NCBI GenBank assembly: GCA_026182355.1
Contig: JAPFBL010000169.1
Span: 682,001-746,000 of the forward strand
DNA length: 64,000 nt
Source of the DNA: Hermatobates lingyangjiaoensis
Lineage: Eukaryota > Arthropoda > Insecta > Hemiptera > Hermatobatidae
Direction: 5' to 3'
This document shows, piece after piece, positions 9,641 through 19,139 of this stretch. Each line of letters starts with the position of its first letter. Within the stretch, counting starts at the first letter, position 1. Position numbers and translations under genes: made by a program. The notes beneath the pieces were generated by a model that saw nothing but the letters and a program-made list of their open reading frames with translations, was not told the DNA's origin and made no database searches.

Positions 9641-11105
9641 ACTTTAATATCGTTCTATTGACACTACCACCTTGGCCTATTATATCTTGGCAAATACGAG
9701 TATATGTCTCTATTTGGCCCATTGTTTGTGATGATGAAAGTGGACCTATTCTAAGGTCGTAGATACTCTAATCTATAAGGTTATTTTCCTAACCCTACTT
9801 ACAGGGTTTGTCAGGGATGATAAGCACAAACTTATGTAGCCTGCTTTGATATTATGATGAATACCGGGGAATTTCAACCATGCAGCATATCATGATAAAC
9901 CAGGCCGATACCTTTTTTATGTGACAGTTCTTTCACCATATTCTTATAAGACACAAACTTAAACCAATTTCCTCATTTCTTCGTTAAAACTGTATAGCTT
10001 ATCACCTATATTACTAGCCGACATGTTCCGAATGTATCGCATTCCATCATTAGGACAAAAACGAGTATATTAGTCGGTTAGTAAGTTTATATATAGAAGG
10101 TGGAATTGTACTTGAAAGTAGATTAGACAGCGCCCTTGAATCAGGGAGAAATTTAATTTGGGGGATTAAGGTAGGGCGGTTGTACTCGCCTTCTACCTGG
10201 CTAATCCAGGTCAGTCTGTAGGAAAACAACTGCAAGAATCTATAGGAATTACCAAGTTGGATATTTATGACTAACTGTTTCCATTAATTGTAATTTAAAA
10301 TTGTTCCTTTCTCTCGCAATGATTTTCATGGAGTTGATCTCTCATGTTAGTTTTGGCTTAAGAACTGCTTCTGTGTATATAAAATCCATGCACCGGCGGA
10401 AAGGTGCATTATTATTCCTCTGGACAATGAAATCGTAGTCATTCCTAAATATGAGTAATTATAATCACTATACTTTTTATTACATGAAATAGGAAAAAAG
10501 TTAATTATTCTATGTAAAACAACGTATTACATTATTTTACATTTGAAACTTACAAAGAAATACATAACAAAGTTCATCCCAGCAGAAATGAAACACTTAA
10601 ACAAATATATAAACAGAAGTATTCTATGCAAAAAAGAGAAAAACAATTGAAAACAAAGACATATAAAAGAGTAATTGGACAAAAGCCATAACTTCACTTT
10701 AACTGTTTAAAATTGTTAAAAAGAATAAAATTCAAGGAAACCACCCTCCTCTCACCCGAACCGTTTGGTTTAATCAAAAACACTGAAGCCTTGGCAAGTC
10801 AAATTACCTTCTACTAGATTTATGCAATGCAAACAGTAGGTTCAAGCCACAAGGATGTATGTACATTGTAGGGGTGTTTTTTTTTTATTTTACGCTTCAC
10901 TTTATTTCAAAGATAAAAAAAAAAGAAAAAAAGAAAAGCGTAAAGTGGGAGACTTTGTTTAAAATTGTAACCACACATGGCCAACCACTCAGAGGAAGTG
11001 GGAGTTTGTGTCCGGGCCCTTCAACATTTAAATTAGTACTTGGCTTCAGAGACTTGTGTACTCTCCAATTGCTTTTATTCACTTCCTAGAAGCATATTTC
11101 TCTTT
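9641..11105. other. Intron sequence
   Basis: No gene, RNA or named element recognised. A TTTTTT/AAAAAA-rich patch lies at 10870-10935. Confidence 0.4.
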
Positions 11106-11136
11106 CCCTTTTATATTTCAAAGCAACTCTTGTATC

Positions 11137-11180
<44 letters not shown>

Positions 11181-11260
11181 ATAAAAGAAACGGTCCAGCT
11201 GACTTATTTAAATAAAATAAATTCAAAACGAAGGAAACACACAGAAAGACACAGACATAA

Positions 11261-11303
11261 CTCACATCGATATTTCGACTATCGTCGTCATCAGGAGGTG
11301 TGA
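11261..11303 (-). ncRNA. Hammerhead-like core, left arm
   Basis: Minus strand: CACCTC, CTGATGA, C, GACGAT-AGTC region, GAAA, ATAT, C, GATGTGAG. The outer arm pairs CAC with GTG across one mismatch. Confidence 0.55.
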
Positions 11304-11387
11304 AGAGCGAAGAGTCCCGCAGGAAGGCAGGGCGGTGACTTACTTCCTGTGTCACCGCCCTGCCTTCCTGCGGGACTCTTCGCTCTT

Positions 11388-11429
11388 CACACCTCCTGAT
11401 GACAATGATGGTCGAAATATCGATGTGAG
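11388..11429 (+). ncRNA. Hammerhead-like core, right arm
   Basis: CACCTC, CTGATGA (11396-11402), C, stem II ending GGTC, GAAA, ATAT, C, then GATGTGAG. Mirror of the left-arm core, so transcripts of either strand would carry one. Confidence 0.55.
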
Positions 11430-11470
11430 TTATGTCTGTGTCTTTCTGTGTGTTTACTTCGTTTTGAATT

Positions 11471-11502
<32 letters not shown>

Positions 11503-11538
11503 CAATGATCAAACCACAATAAGAAAATGGGAAAACAA

Positions 11539-11581
11539 GACTAAGATCTTTCAACCGTAATAAGCGGTCTTCGTCAGAGTC
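11539..11581 (-). ncRNA. PLE-A hammerhead, left arm
   Basis: Minus strand: GACT, CTGACGA, A, GACCG-loop-CGGTT, GAAA, GATCTT, AGTC. The GACT and AGTC arms pair as stem I. AGATCT stands at stem III. Confidence 0.65.
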
Positions 11582-11635
11582 AAAAACCCAACTGCGGGTT
11601 GATTTGACAATCAAAAACCTAACAGTTGGGTTTTT

Positions 11636-11678
11636 GACTCTGACGAAGACCGCTTGTTACGGTTGAAAGATCTTAGTC
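11636..11678 (+). ncRNA. PLE-A hammerhead, reference copy
   Basis: GACT (stem I), CTGACGA (box 1, fits CUGANGA), one extra A, GACCG-CTTGTTA-CGGTT (stem II), GAAA (box 2), then AGATCT with T as the cleavage nucleotide, and AGTC pairing back to GACT. Hammerheads in Penelope-like elements are established knowledge. The zero-loop AGATCT could close only between two molecules. Cleavage is inferred, not shown. Confidence 0.68.
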
Positions 11679-11760
11679 TTGTTTTCCCATTTTCTTATTG
11701 TGATTTGATCATTGATTGTTATTTCACGTGTTTATGTGAAATCTTTTTATACATATATAT

Positions 11761-12165
11761 ATATTAATACATAATAATCGCGAATTAAATCAATTTCAAA
11801 TGTATGCAAGTTTTTCTTCTGCCACATTTAATATTTGACATAGTAATTTAAAAATTAATTATCGTGAAGTGTGATAATCTGTTATAGCAGAATAAAAGCC
11901 AATACTGAGAAGAAATCAAGAGTAATGAGAGAGACAGAAAGTGAAGATTGGATTTACGTGGCATGTCTGAAAGTCTAAGGTATGTGTTGTACGAGTTGTA
12001 CTCTATAAACACCTCGTAACCAAAACAGCTGCTTCTTAGTTATTATTATAATTAGTCTCTAACCACCTTTTACTGTACTATCGTTTCCCATCGTCTCTTA
12101 AAGATAGTTTTTCACCACAGCAGAAATGAAACCTACTTCATAACTTCAATAACGATTTTTAAAGA
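11761..12165. other. Intron sequence
   Basis: Nothing recognised between the PLE palindrome and the satellite. Confidence 0.4.
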
Positions 12166-12910
12166 AAAGGATTCATACAAGTAGCGTGAAGCTTATCTAC
12201 GAGGTTGTAAACCATACTTGAGATTCATCGTAACCAAGGTTTACGTTTCCCTTGACATTATTAGCATATCTTCTTCTATTACCAAAAGGAAAGGATTGAC
12301 ACAAGTAGCGTGAAGCTTATCTACGAGGTTGTAAACCATACTTGAGATTCATCGTAACCAAGGTTTACATTTCCCTTGACATTATTAGCATATCTTATTC
12401 TATTACAAAGAGGAAAGGATTGATACAAGTAGCGTGAAGCTTATCTACGAGGTTGTAAACCATACTTGAGATTCATCGTAACCAAGGTTTACGTTTCCCT
12501 TGACATTATTAGCATATCTTCTTCTATTACAAAGAGGAAAGGATTGATACAAGTAGCGTGAAGCTCTTCTACGAGGTTGTAAACCATACTTGAGATTCAT
12601 CGTAACCAAGGTTTACGTTTCCCTTGACATTATTAGCATATCTTCTTCTATTACCAAAAGGAAAGGATTGATACAAGTAGCGTGAAGTTTATCTACGAGG
12701 TTGTAAACCATACTTGAGATTCATCGTAACCAAGGTTTACGTTTCCCTTGACATTATTAGCATATCTTCTTCTATTAAAAAGAGGAAAGGATTGACACAA
12801 GTAGTGTGAAACTTATTTACGAGGTTGTAAAGCATACTTGAGGTTCATCGTAACCAAGGTTTATGTTTCTCATGTCTTCATTAACATTTCGTCTTCTATT
12901 ATTACATAGG
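12166..12910. repeat. 124-bp tandem satellite, six units
   Basis: Units start with AAAGGATT at 12166, 12290, 12414, 12538, 12662 and 12786, an exact 124-bp period. The inner units are nearly identical; the first and last are more diverged. Each unit contains GTAAACC and GGTTTAC, an inverted pair about 20 nt apart. There are no spacers or unique inserts, so it is not a CRISPR. Confidence 0.92.
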
Positions 12911-13440
12911 AAAGGTATTAATACCAGTAGCGTGAAGCTCTTCTACGAGTTCCAAACCATACTTGAGATTCATCGTAAACACAAGGTTTACGTTAACTTC
13001 CTGACATTATTATAGCTTCCCGATCATTGATTCTATTAAAATAGAAAGGATTGACAAGTATTCTGTGAGGAACTTAGGTTACAAGGTTGGTTACGTAACC
13101 ATCCCTTGAGGTTTCATCGTACAGGTTATGATGTTGTCGATCAATGCTCTTCATAAACATTTCGTCTTCTGAGAATGTACATACGAGTACAATACCATCT
13201 TGCTTGCATATTCCAAAAAAATATAATAAGAAATACATTTGTTAACTTCCTAATATTATTATAGAATGTCGACCATTGATTCTTAAAATTAGAAAACCTA
13301 CTTTCTGAGGAAATTAGATTCTAACAGTTGGTTAGGGTAAAAATCCTAATGTTTTCGTGTCCAGTTATGAATGTTGGATAAATGCTTCATAAAACAAAGC
13401 CTTGAGAATGTTCGAACACGTAGTCGTTCGAAACTTCAGG
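12911..13440. repeat. Degenerate edge of the 124-bp satellite
   Basis: Broken units are recognisable near 12910, 13040 and 13280 (AAAGGATTGACA, GAGGTTTCATCG, TTAACTTCCT), with indels increasing to the right. Confidence 0.7.
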
Positions 13441-14200
13441 CATTAACTAAGGTCAGGAGCCTCTGAATTAGACTCTTTAGACACCTAATTCCTAAATAAT
13501 ATCCTCAACAATTTTAAACTCTATTTTGGAAATTAACTCTTTAACACTTAATATCATTATAGTTTTACTCTATCATAAAATAGCTTACAACTAATATCAA
13601 AAAACAAATTTACTTCTATCTAACAAAAAGAAAAACTAATATTCCTACCAGGGTGTATGAAATCCACTACAAATAAAAGGCAGGAAATTAAATCTTTTAT
13701 TTACTGCAACATTCTTTATATATAAAACGGCAACGGTTCAAAGTTATGTTCCAAAAAATATATATATCCTTTATTAAATAAATTTGTTATCTATTAATAT
13801 TTAAACTTAGCAAATTTATTACTAATTACCAATTTTATAGACAATAGAATTATAAAATTTACTGTAAACAGAATTCTTTTTCAATCATGAAAAAATCTTT
13901 TTAATGGTTTTGGCAGTTGAAATAAAAAAAAATGTCTAATATTTAGCGCTACAAACTATTACCAAGTTCAATTCTTATCTGAGAAGTTTACAATTTGTGT
14001 AAAGTGTTTTAATTGACTTAATTTTATCTTAAACACTTGTTACGTCTACCCATTTGTAGGATGACTCTGCAAAGTGTGTTCAAATTTCGTGCGCTAGTTG
14101 CCTAGTACCCTTGTATTACTTTTTCTCCTGAGAATGACATATAACAAAATATTACGTTAAATTTTGTCTCTAGCTGCCCCTATTCTTTTCTTGTATTATT
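13441..14200. other. AT-rich intron sequence
   Basis: No gene or named repeat seen. Confidence 0.4.
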
Positions 14201-14206
14201 ACAGTC

Positions 14207-14279
14207 AACATCTAAACTACAGTAAGAATTCAGAAATAGCTGTGTTTTTTTTCTGAATTCTTACTGTGCTTAGGATGTT
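14207..14279. repeat. Imperfect hairpin of about 70 bp
   Basis: AACATCTAA-AGTAAGAATTCAGAAA on the left pairs with TTTCTGAATTCTTACT-TTAGGATGTT on the right; the loop is T-rich. It could be a small fold-back MITE; no target duplication seen. Confidence 0.6.
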
Positions 14280-14349
14280 TTATTCATCCAACTTCATCTG
14301 TACTTTACGTTTATTGTGAAATTTTATTATCACACACACTATATAGATA

Positions 14350-14475
14350 TAAACTACATTGGCATATAGAACACACAGGAATGAAACAGAAACTCACTGC
14401 TATATTTCAATGACCTCGTCATCAGGAGAATAGAAACGAGCGTATATATTAGTCAGCCACAGCTGCTCAGCAGGA
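14350..14475 (-). mobile_element. Single PLE 3' end with hammerhead-like core
   Basis: Minus strand at 14392-14430: CTCCTGATGAC, GAGGTCATT, GAAA, ATAT, A, GCAGTGAG. The same family as 47.95-48.09 kb and 60.30 kb. No mirrored arm is visible here. Confidence 0.5.
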
Positions 14476-14720
14476 TTACTTCTACTTCATAATGAAACCA
14501 TTTCAAGTATAGTAGTGAGTTTTATACATATTTTTTTCATGTTTTTCTCATTTTTTCAAATATTTTTATACAAATATGTATTATTTATGTAATATATTAT
14601 ATGCATATGGATAATGTATATGTATAGACATGTACTATATATATCTGTATACTTATAAAACTCTGTTGATCTTGCTGAGACATTTTCACACGCTTTAAAC
14701 TGAATAAAACATTATAAAAA

Positions 14721-14789
14721 TTATGGGAATTGAACCCACGTCCTTCGAATTGGAAGTCCCAGCGCCCTAAAGTCTGCGCGAGAGGGACT
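14721..14789 (-). tRNA. tRNA-like pseudogene
   Basis: Minus strand shows a D-arm GCGC...GCGC, an anticodon-loop-like CTTCCAA (would be UCC), and a T-arm GTGGGTTCAATTCCCAT. The 3' acceptor side (AATTTTT) does not pair with the 5' side, so it is decayed or a tRNA-derived repeat head. Confidence 0.5.
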
Positions 14790-15630
14790 TTTTGTACAAA
14801 ATGCTTCCAAAATAAGATATAAATGACATCGAAGTATTAAATAATAGTTTTTTGACCTAAATTATAATGATTTAATTATAATATTTAAAAACAGGAAATT
14901 TAATCAATAATCGACGAACAATGAAATAATTATTTAATATATCAACAAATGATATTTATTATAGTTAACAGAAGTTTTAGAAACTATCAAATTAATATAT
15001 GTTAAATATTAACAGTACACAATTATGTCTGTAATCAAAAATACTTTGGCACAATGCCTATATTTTCTTCTATTCACATATCTATTTCAAAAAAAAATGA
15101 TAGAGTAAGGTTCTTGATGTATTGGAAGACACAGAAAAGTTCTTAATAAAACTAATTCTCTCTAAATTAAGGAGTTTAGGACTAATTGCATTGGCTGTAG
15201 CATCTCAGAAATGTACAACTTCTTCCAGTTGTCAAGAGAGGAGCTGATGATATCTATAATGCTTGTATCTGTCTAACTTGAGGGGCAAATTTACTAAAGT
15301 TCATTTAACTCTCAATATGAAAGTTCAAGAAGAAGATGAAGGAATGCTCTAATTTCTAATAAATATTGGTGAAGACAGAGGTGAAAAGAATGGAAATAAA
15401 GAAATTATTACTGCTCCAAGACATATTTATCTTGATTAGTGTATTGATCTAATTAGAGCAATACAAATTTAAATTTGTATTGCAGTCAAATAAAATACAA
15501 CTATCAACTAGAGTAGTCAAATTAACTGTATTAATAATAATTTTTCTCTTCATTCGGCAAGCAAGAAATATTGTTTCATATATAAGTTTTCATATATATA
15601 AAATATAGTATATATGAGCATTCCATGATA
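14790..15630. other. AT-rich intron sequence
   Basis: Nothing recognised. Short direct repeats of AAATTTGTATTGC at about 15465-15485. Confidence 0.4.
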
Positions 15631-15639
15631 AACGAAAAC

Positions 15640-15960
15640 ATTCGGTTTTAAACTTTTCGGCAGAGACAAATTTTAATCAATTAAAATTAAGCAGTGACAC
15701 ATAAAACAGTTAAAACACAACAAAGACTCGACTTTTCAATATTTCGACCGTAATGGCGGTCGTCCTCAGGAGAAGAAGTGAATTGACGGAGGGACGACAG
15801 TCAACTGACTTAAACTGTCAACTGACTTGTTGACTGTCGTCCCTCCGTCAATTCACTTCTTCTCCTGAGGACGACCGCCATTACGGTCGAAATATTGAAA
15901 AGTGAGTCTTTGTTGTGTTTCTGTTTATGTGTCACTGCTTATTTTAATTATATATATATA
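15640..15960. mobile_element. Palindrome of two PLE ends (CGACCG stem II)
   Basis: Arms about 15690-15808 and 15822-15940 are inverted copies turning in a CAACTGACTT region. Each arm holds an outward hammerhead-like core (about 15728-15783 minus, 15853-15906 plus) and ends at (TA)n on the right. Confidence 0.65.
15853..15906 (+). ncRNA. Hammerhead-like core, strong stem II
   Basis: CTGAGGA (15865-15871), C, GACCG-CCATTA-CGGTC, GAAA, ATAT, T, then GAAAAGTGA, which can pair with TCACTTCTTCTC upstream with a mismatch. Mirror copy on the minus strand. Confidence 0.58.
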
Positions 15961-16000
15961 CATATATATGATCAAACCACAATAAGAAATGGGAAAACAA

Positions 16001-16043
16001 GACTAAGATCTTTCAACCATAACAAGCGGTCTTCGTCAGAGTC
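16001..16043 (-). ncRNA. PLE-A hammerhead in its own 3' region
   Basis: Minus strand: GACT, CTGACGA, A, GACCG-loop-TGGTT, GAAA, GATCTT, AGTC. One loop-side change from 11636-11678. Lies about 170 nt after the ORF stop. Confidence 0.65.
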
Positions 16044-16212
16044 AAAAACCCAACTGAACACTAGATGCAGAAAAAATCTGGTGAGGAGTTGAGAAGAGTG
16101 GGAGGGAAGAGTGGTATTTTAAAAGGGTGAAAGCACAGGAAAGGACTAATGTCCAGAAAGGGATGTTTGGGGAAACAAAGGAGTACAGTAAGAAAAAGTA
16201 AAAAACTATCCG

Positions 16213-17226
16213 CTAGCTGTCAACCCTCTTTGAAGAGGCTATTGCCCTCGTGACGAAAGTATCAAGTTTGAAGAGACCGTTACTAATGTTTATAATATTA
16301 GATCTATTAAATTTAATTAGAGACGATTCAATAATATTTCTTAACAACATTGATTTTTCATAGGTAATAAATTTAGCTCCTGTCCAATCAATATGATGAT
16401 TTTCATTTTTTATATGCAAGAATAAGGCACTACTGTTTTCCTGTCTACTTACGTTATATTGGTGTTGTTTTACACGTGTTTTTAATGATTTACCAGTTTG
16501 ACCAATATAAATTTTATGGCAATTTTTGCACGGAATTTTATAAATACCAGCGGACTCCAATTCGCTTGGAGAGTTTTTCATTAACATATTACCCACGTTA
16601 TTACGATTAGAAAACACTATATTAAAATCAAGTTGTTTGGCTAATCTTGGAAGGGGGTCCAATGATTCGTGGTATGGCAAAACTATAGAATTTGATAATA
16701 AAAGGGGCTCTTTTGAAGTATTAGAGAAAGTTTTTTTAGCACCCTTCAAAGCTAAATCGATATAAGAAGAGGGGTATTTTAATGAAAGGGCAATTGACCT
16801 AATGTTATTAATCTCTTCATTAAGAAATTCTGGAGAGGAAACTCTTAAGGCTCTCAAAAACATATTTCTAAAAACAGAAATTTTAACATTTTTTGGATGC
16901 GATGAATAAAAATGAACGTATGCAAGTACATTCGTAGGTTTTCTATATACACTAAAGCGTAACTCATTAGGTAACCTATGGATCAGGACATCTAAGAAGG
17001 GCAAATTACCACTTATTTCTTCTTCCATTGTGAATTTGATTGTCGGCACTAATGAATTCAATTTTGTTAGGAAATCAACTTTATTTAAAGATTTGGGACA
17101 AATGCAAAGAATATCGTCAACATATCTATACCATTTAACATTTTTGGGCAAAATTGAGCTTAACATTTTACAATTCAGTTTGTATAGGAACAGAGCCAAC
17201 ATAGTACCCTTATGAATTAGACTCAC
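16213..17226 (-). CDS. PLE-A reverse transcriptase/GIY-YIG protein, partial
   Basis: This is the C-terminal 337 codons of a Penelope-like polyprotein, which copies the element RNA primed at a nick made by its endonuclease. Seen: RT motif C YVDD at residues 35-38, the NLPFLDV block at 74-80, and VYRKPTN after it. A GIY-YIG endonuclease follows (GIY 227-229, YIG 240-242, Arg251, catalytic-type Glu300), with the CX2C pair (C233, C236) that PLEs carry inside this domain. The frame has no internal stop over its length, but it lacks the N-terminal half and RT motifs A and B; the first codon is GTG and the frame stays open upstream, so no true start is present. Full PLE proteins are usually about 700-900 residues. 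It is dead for mobility. A broken second copy lies at 38.2 kb. Confidence 0.85.
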   Translation of the reverse strand: MSLIHKGTMLALFLYKLNCKMLSSILPKNVKWYRYVDDILCICPKSLNKVDFLTKLNSLVPTIKFTMEEEISGNLPFLDVLIHRLPNELRFSVYRKPTNVLAYVHFYSSHPKNVKISVFRNMFLRALRVSSPEFLNEEINNIRSIALSLKYPSSYIDLALKGAKKTFSNTSKEPLLLSNSIVLPYHESLDPLPRLAKQLDFNIVFSNRNNVGNMLMKNSPSELESAGIYKIPCKNCHKIYIGQTGKSLKTRVKQHQYNVSRQENSSALFLHIKNENHHIDWTGAKFITYEKSMLLRNIIESSLIKFNRSNIINISNGLFKLDTFVTRAIASSKRVDS

Positions 17227-17269
17227 TTGAGTTGTCTCTATTGCTCCAACATAAGCTAGAATTAAAAAA

Positions 17270-17803
17270 GCAATCTCCTGTCGTGTGTATGCATGACAAA
17301 TATTGATCCACCGCGCTTAATTAATGGAACAAGACTAATAACTAAGAAGGTTTATGATAATGTCCTGGTTTGTAAAAATATCACATTGCGGTTTCAAGGG
17401 GAAATAGTTTTAATTCCACTATTGTAAATTGTGTTATCTGAAGAGGACAAATTCCCTTTTTTAAGGATTTAATTTTCAATTCAGCTAACATTTGCCATGA
17501 CTATTCATATACCTCAAGGAGAGGGTTAACAGAAAGTTTAGTTCATTTATGTAAAACAGCATTTAAACATGGCCAGTTACATGTTGCTCTCAGTAAAGTC
17601 AAACAGAAAGAAGACATTAAAGTTTTTTTTTTTGGAAAATTGAAATTGTACACAAATGAAAATAAAGAGAACTGTCTTAAAAATATGTTCTTTATCTTAC
17701 TTTATTAAAAATGAATTAATTTAGAGTTTAACTGCATTTATGTGAACATGATTGCATCAAAAAGGAAGGTGTTGGATTACCCAACGGGTCACGGATAGTC
17801 TAG
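17270..17803 (+). mobile_element. Helitron relic, 3' portion
   Basis: Carries a broken helicase C-terminus (17317-17625) and ends in a terminal hairpin ACCC-AAC-GGGT (about 17780-17790), ten bases, then CTAG at 17800-17803 followed by T. Hairpin plus CTAG before T is the diagnostic Helitron 3' end. The 5' part is missing. A hAT MITE sits two bases beyond the end, and its target duplication includes the CTAG. Confidence 0.7.
17317..17625 (+). pseudogene. Helitron Pif1-type helicase C-terminus, broken
   Basis: Reading from TTA at 17317 gives LINGTRLITKKVYDNVLVCK, then FQGEIVLIPLL, stop, an EEDKFPFLRI segment, stop, and IQLTFAMTIHIPQGEG; after a frameshift comes FKHGQLHVALSKVKQKEDIKVF. These match in order the known Helitron/Pif1 helicase blocks (NGTRL; G-V-IPRI; PF-RRQFP-FAMTINKSQGQ; HGQLYVALSRV). 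Three in-frame stops and one frameshift make it a pseudogene. The normal role would be the 5'-3' DNA helicase of the Rep-helicase protein in rolling-circle transposition. A Pif1 host gene is less likely given the Helitron 3' end 180 bp downstream. No long frame survives here, so simple ORF scanning misses it. Confidence 0.75.
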
Positions 17804-17805
17804 TA

Positions 17806-18233
17806 CAGTGTTTCCCAAACTTTTTCAAGCGACCGCCCCCTTGGGTCCGTAAACCTATACTCAACACTCTTCAATAATCAGAATCTTAGACTAAATAACG
17901 AAGTGATAAACATTTTAATAATAAAACTAATATAATGACTAATCAAATATTTATTTATAATCCAATATATGTCTTGTTTCATAGCATATTTATGCAAAAG
18001 AATTAATGTATAATAAAAGAAACTTAGATGAGAATATACTTTTAACATAAAAATAAATTACCAAACCAAATAATTTTAAGAAACCTTTTCCTAGAAGTTT
18101 ACATGTGGTGTTTTCACTTAAATTTAGAAATTATATTGCATGAACATTTTCAATTTATGGAAATAGAATCCCCAAATCCTTTTTGCATTAGCGCCCCCCG
18201 ATATCAAAGCACCGCCCACTTTGGGAAACACTG
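17806..18233. mobile_element. hAT-type MITE, 428 bp, with 8-bp duplication
   Basis: Terminal inverted repeats CAGTGTTTCCCAAA and TTTGGGAAACACTG. The 8-bp flanks are identical: GTCTAGTA at 17798-17805 and 18234-18241. Both features define hAT insertion. GC-rich subterminal stretches (GACCGCCCCCTTGG; GCGCCCCCCG) enclose an AT-rich core with no ORF. A second copy lies inverted at 33291-33744. Confidence 0.9.
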
Positions 18234-18241
18234 GTCTAGTA

Positions 18242-19139
18242 CAATTCACGTTTTTATCAGAATCATGTTTGCTTCATTTTGTATCAAACAGATACACGTG
18301 TAGAGTCTCTAACTATCAGCGGCATAGTGAAGAAAGAAACACCTAACTTAATATAATACATACTTCTGCCACGAATTTATACAAATACATCATACGAATA
18401 TCTATAGCCACATTAAAATAATTTCCAACTCGTGAGTTTCAACGAGTTTTGTAATAAGAGTATGAAACAGTGCAATTGAGTGCAGGCAACTCAAAGTTTT
18501 CTGACTTGTAATAATTTTCATTTTCATTTTATTATACATATTGTTTTCGTACCTTTTACGAACGCAAACCCTAAGGTCTTATTTCACTCGTCTTCAATAA
18601 GTATTGGCGTTTCTTAAGAAAAACGTAAATAATTTGCTCATCGAAACACTAAAAAGTCTCCGAGATCTGCTTGGAATGCAAATCTAGTCGTTGTGACAGC
18701 CACGAGAATGAATAAACTGAAAAATTGGATAGAAGATTATATAAAATGAACGAGCCATTGAAATGTATGGAACATCATAGCAACCTATATACAAAAAAGT
18801 ATTAAAGTATTGCTGCTGAGATGAAAATTGATGGGAAAATGTTATTTTTATCAAAACTTCCAAAAAAGACTACTCTGGCTACACGATATATTCTTAAACT
18901 AAGCCAACCACATAATCACTGAACCAAAGTTTCCCCAAAATGACCCCTGTGACCTCCTCAAGAGGATGAAACTACAGATTGAAAATCTTCCATTTCAGAG
19001 CATTACAAGTACATGCATAAGAAGAGACAATAGAAGAAAATTTGGCTGAACGCCAAATGCCTCAAGAGACAAAAGCGAGGTTTCACTGAAGAAAACGTTA
19101 TGACCCACCCAGTAATGAGCATTCTCACTGCATTCATTC
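18242..19139. other. Intron sequence
   Basis: Nothing recognised. Confidence 0.4.

Larger units (their letters stand above)
11110..11480. mobile_element. Palindrome of two PLE ends (ATAT hammerhead family)
   Basis: Arms about 11190-11337 and 11347-11470 are inverted copies turning at GTGACTTACTTCCTGTGTCAC. Each runs outwards through a hammerhead-like core to an AAATAAATT tail and (TA)n (11141-11180 and 11475-11503). A second, very similar unit is at 32665-32965. Confidence 0.7.
11500..11760. mobile_element. Palindrome of two PLE-A 3' ends
   Basis: Arms about 11505-11593 and 11623-11750 are inverted copies of the tail that follows the PLE-A ORF at 15.97-16.1 kb. Each arm carries one exact 43-nt hammerhead block facing outwards; (TA)n borders the left side. 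Confidence 0.75.
15970..17260 (-). mobile_element. PLE-A element, 5'-truncated
   Basis: On the minus strand: partial RT, GIY-YIG domain, a 3' UTR of about 140 nt, the 43-nt hammerhead block, a TTATTGTGGTTTGATC tail and (TA)n. This copy links the ORF to the tail seen alone in palindromes at 2.0, 11.5, 28.7, 32.1 and 36.0 kb. The 5' part is missing; a Helitron relic begins within about 60 bp of the break. Confidence 0.8.

Noticed and set aside
12166..12910. CRISPR-like array
   Set aside because: The whole 124-bp unit repeats; there are no variable spacers and the context is eukaryotic.
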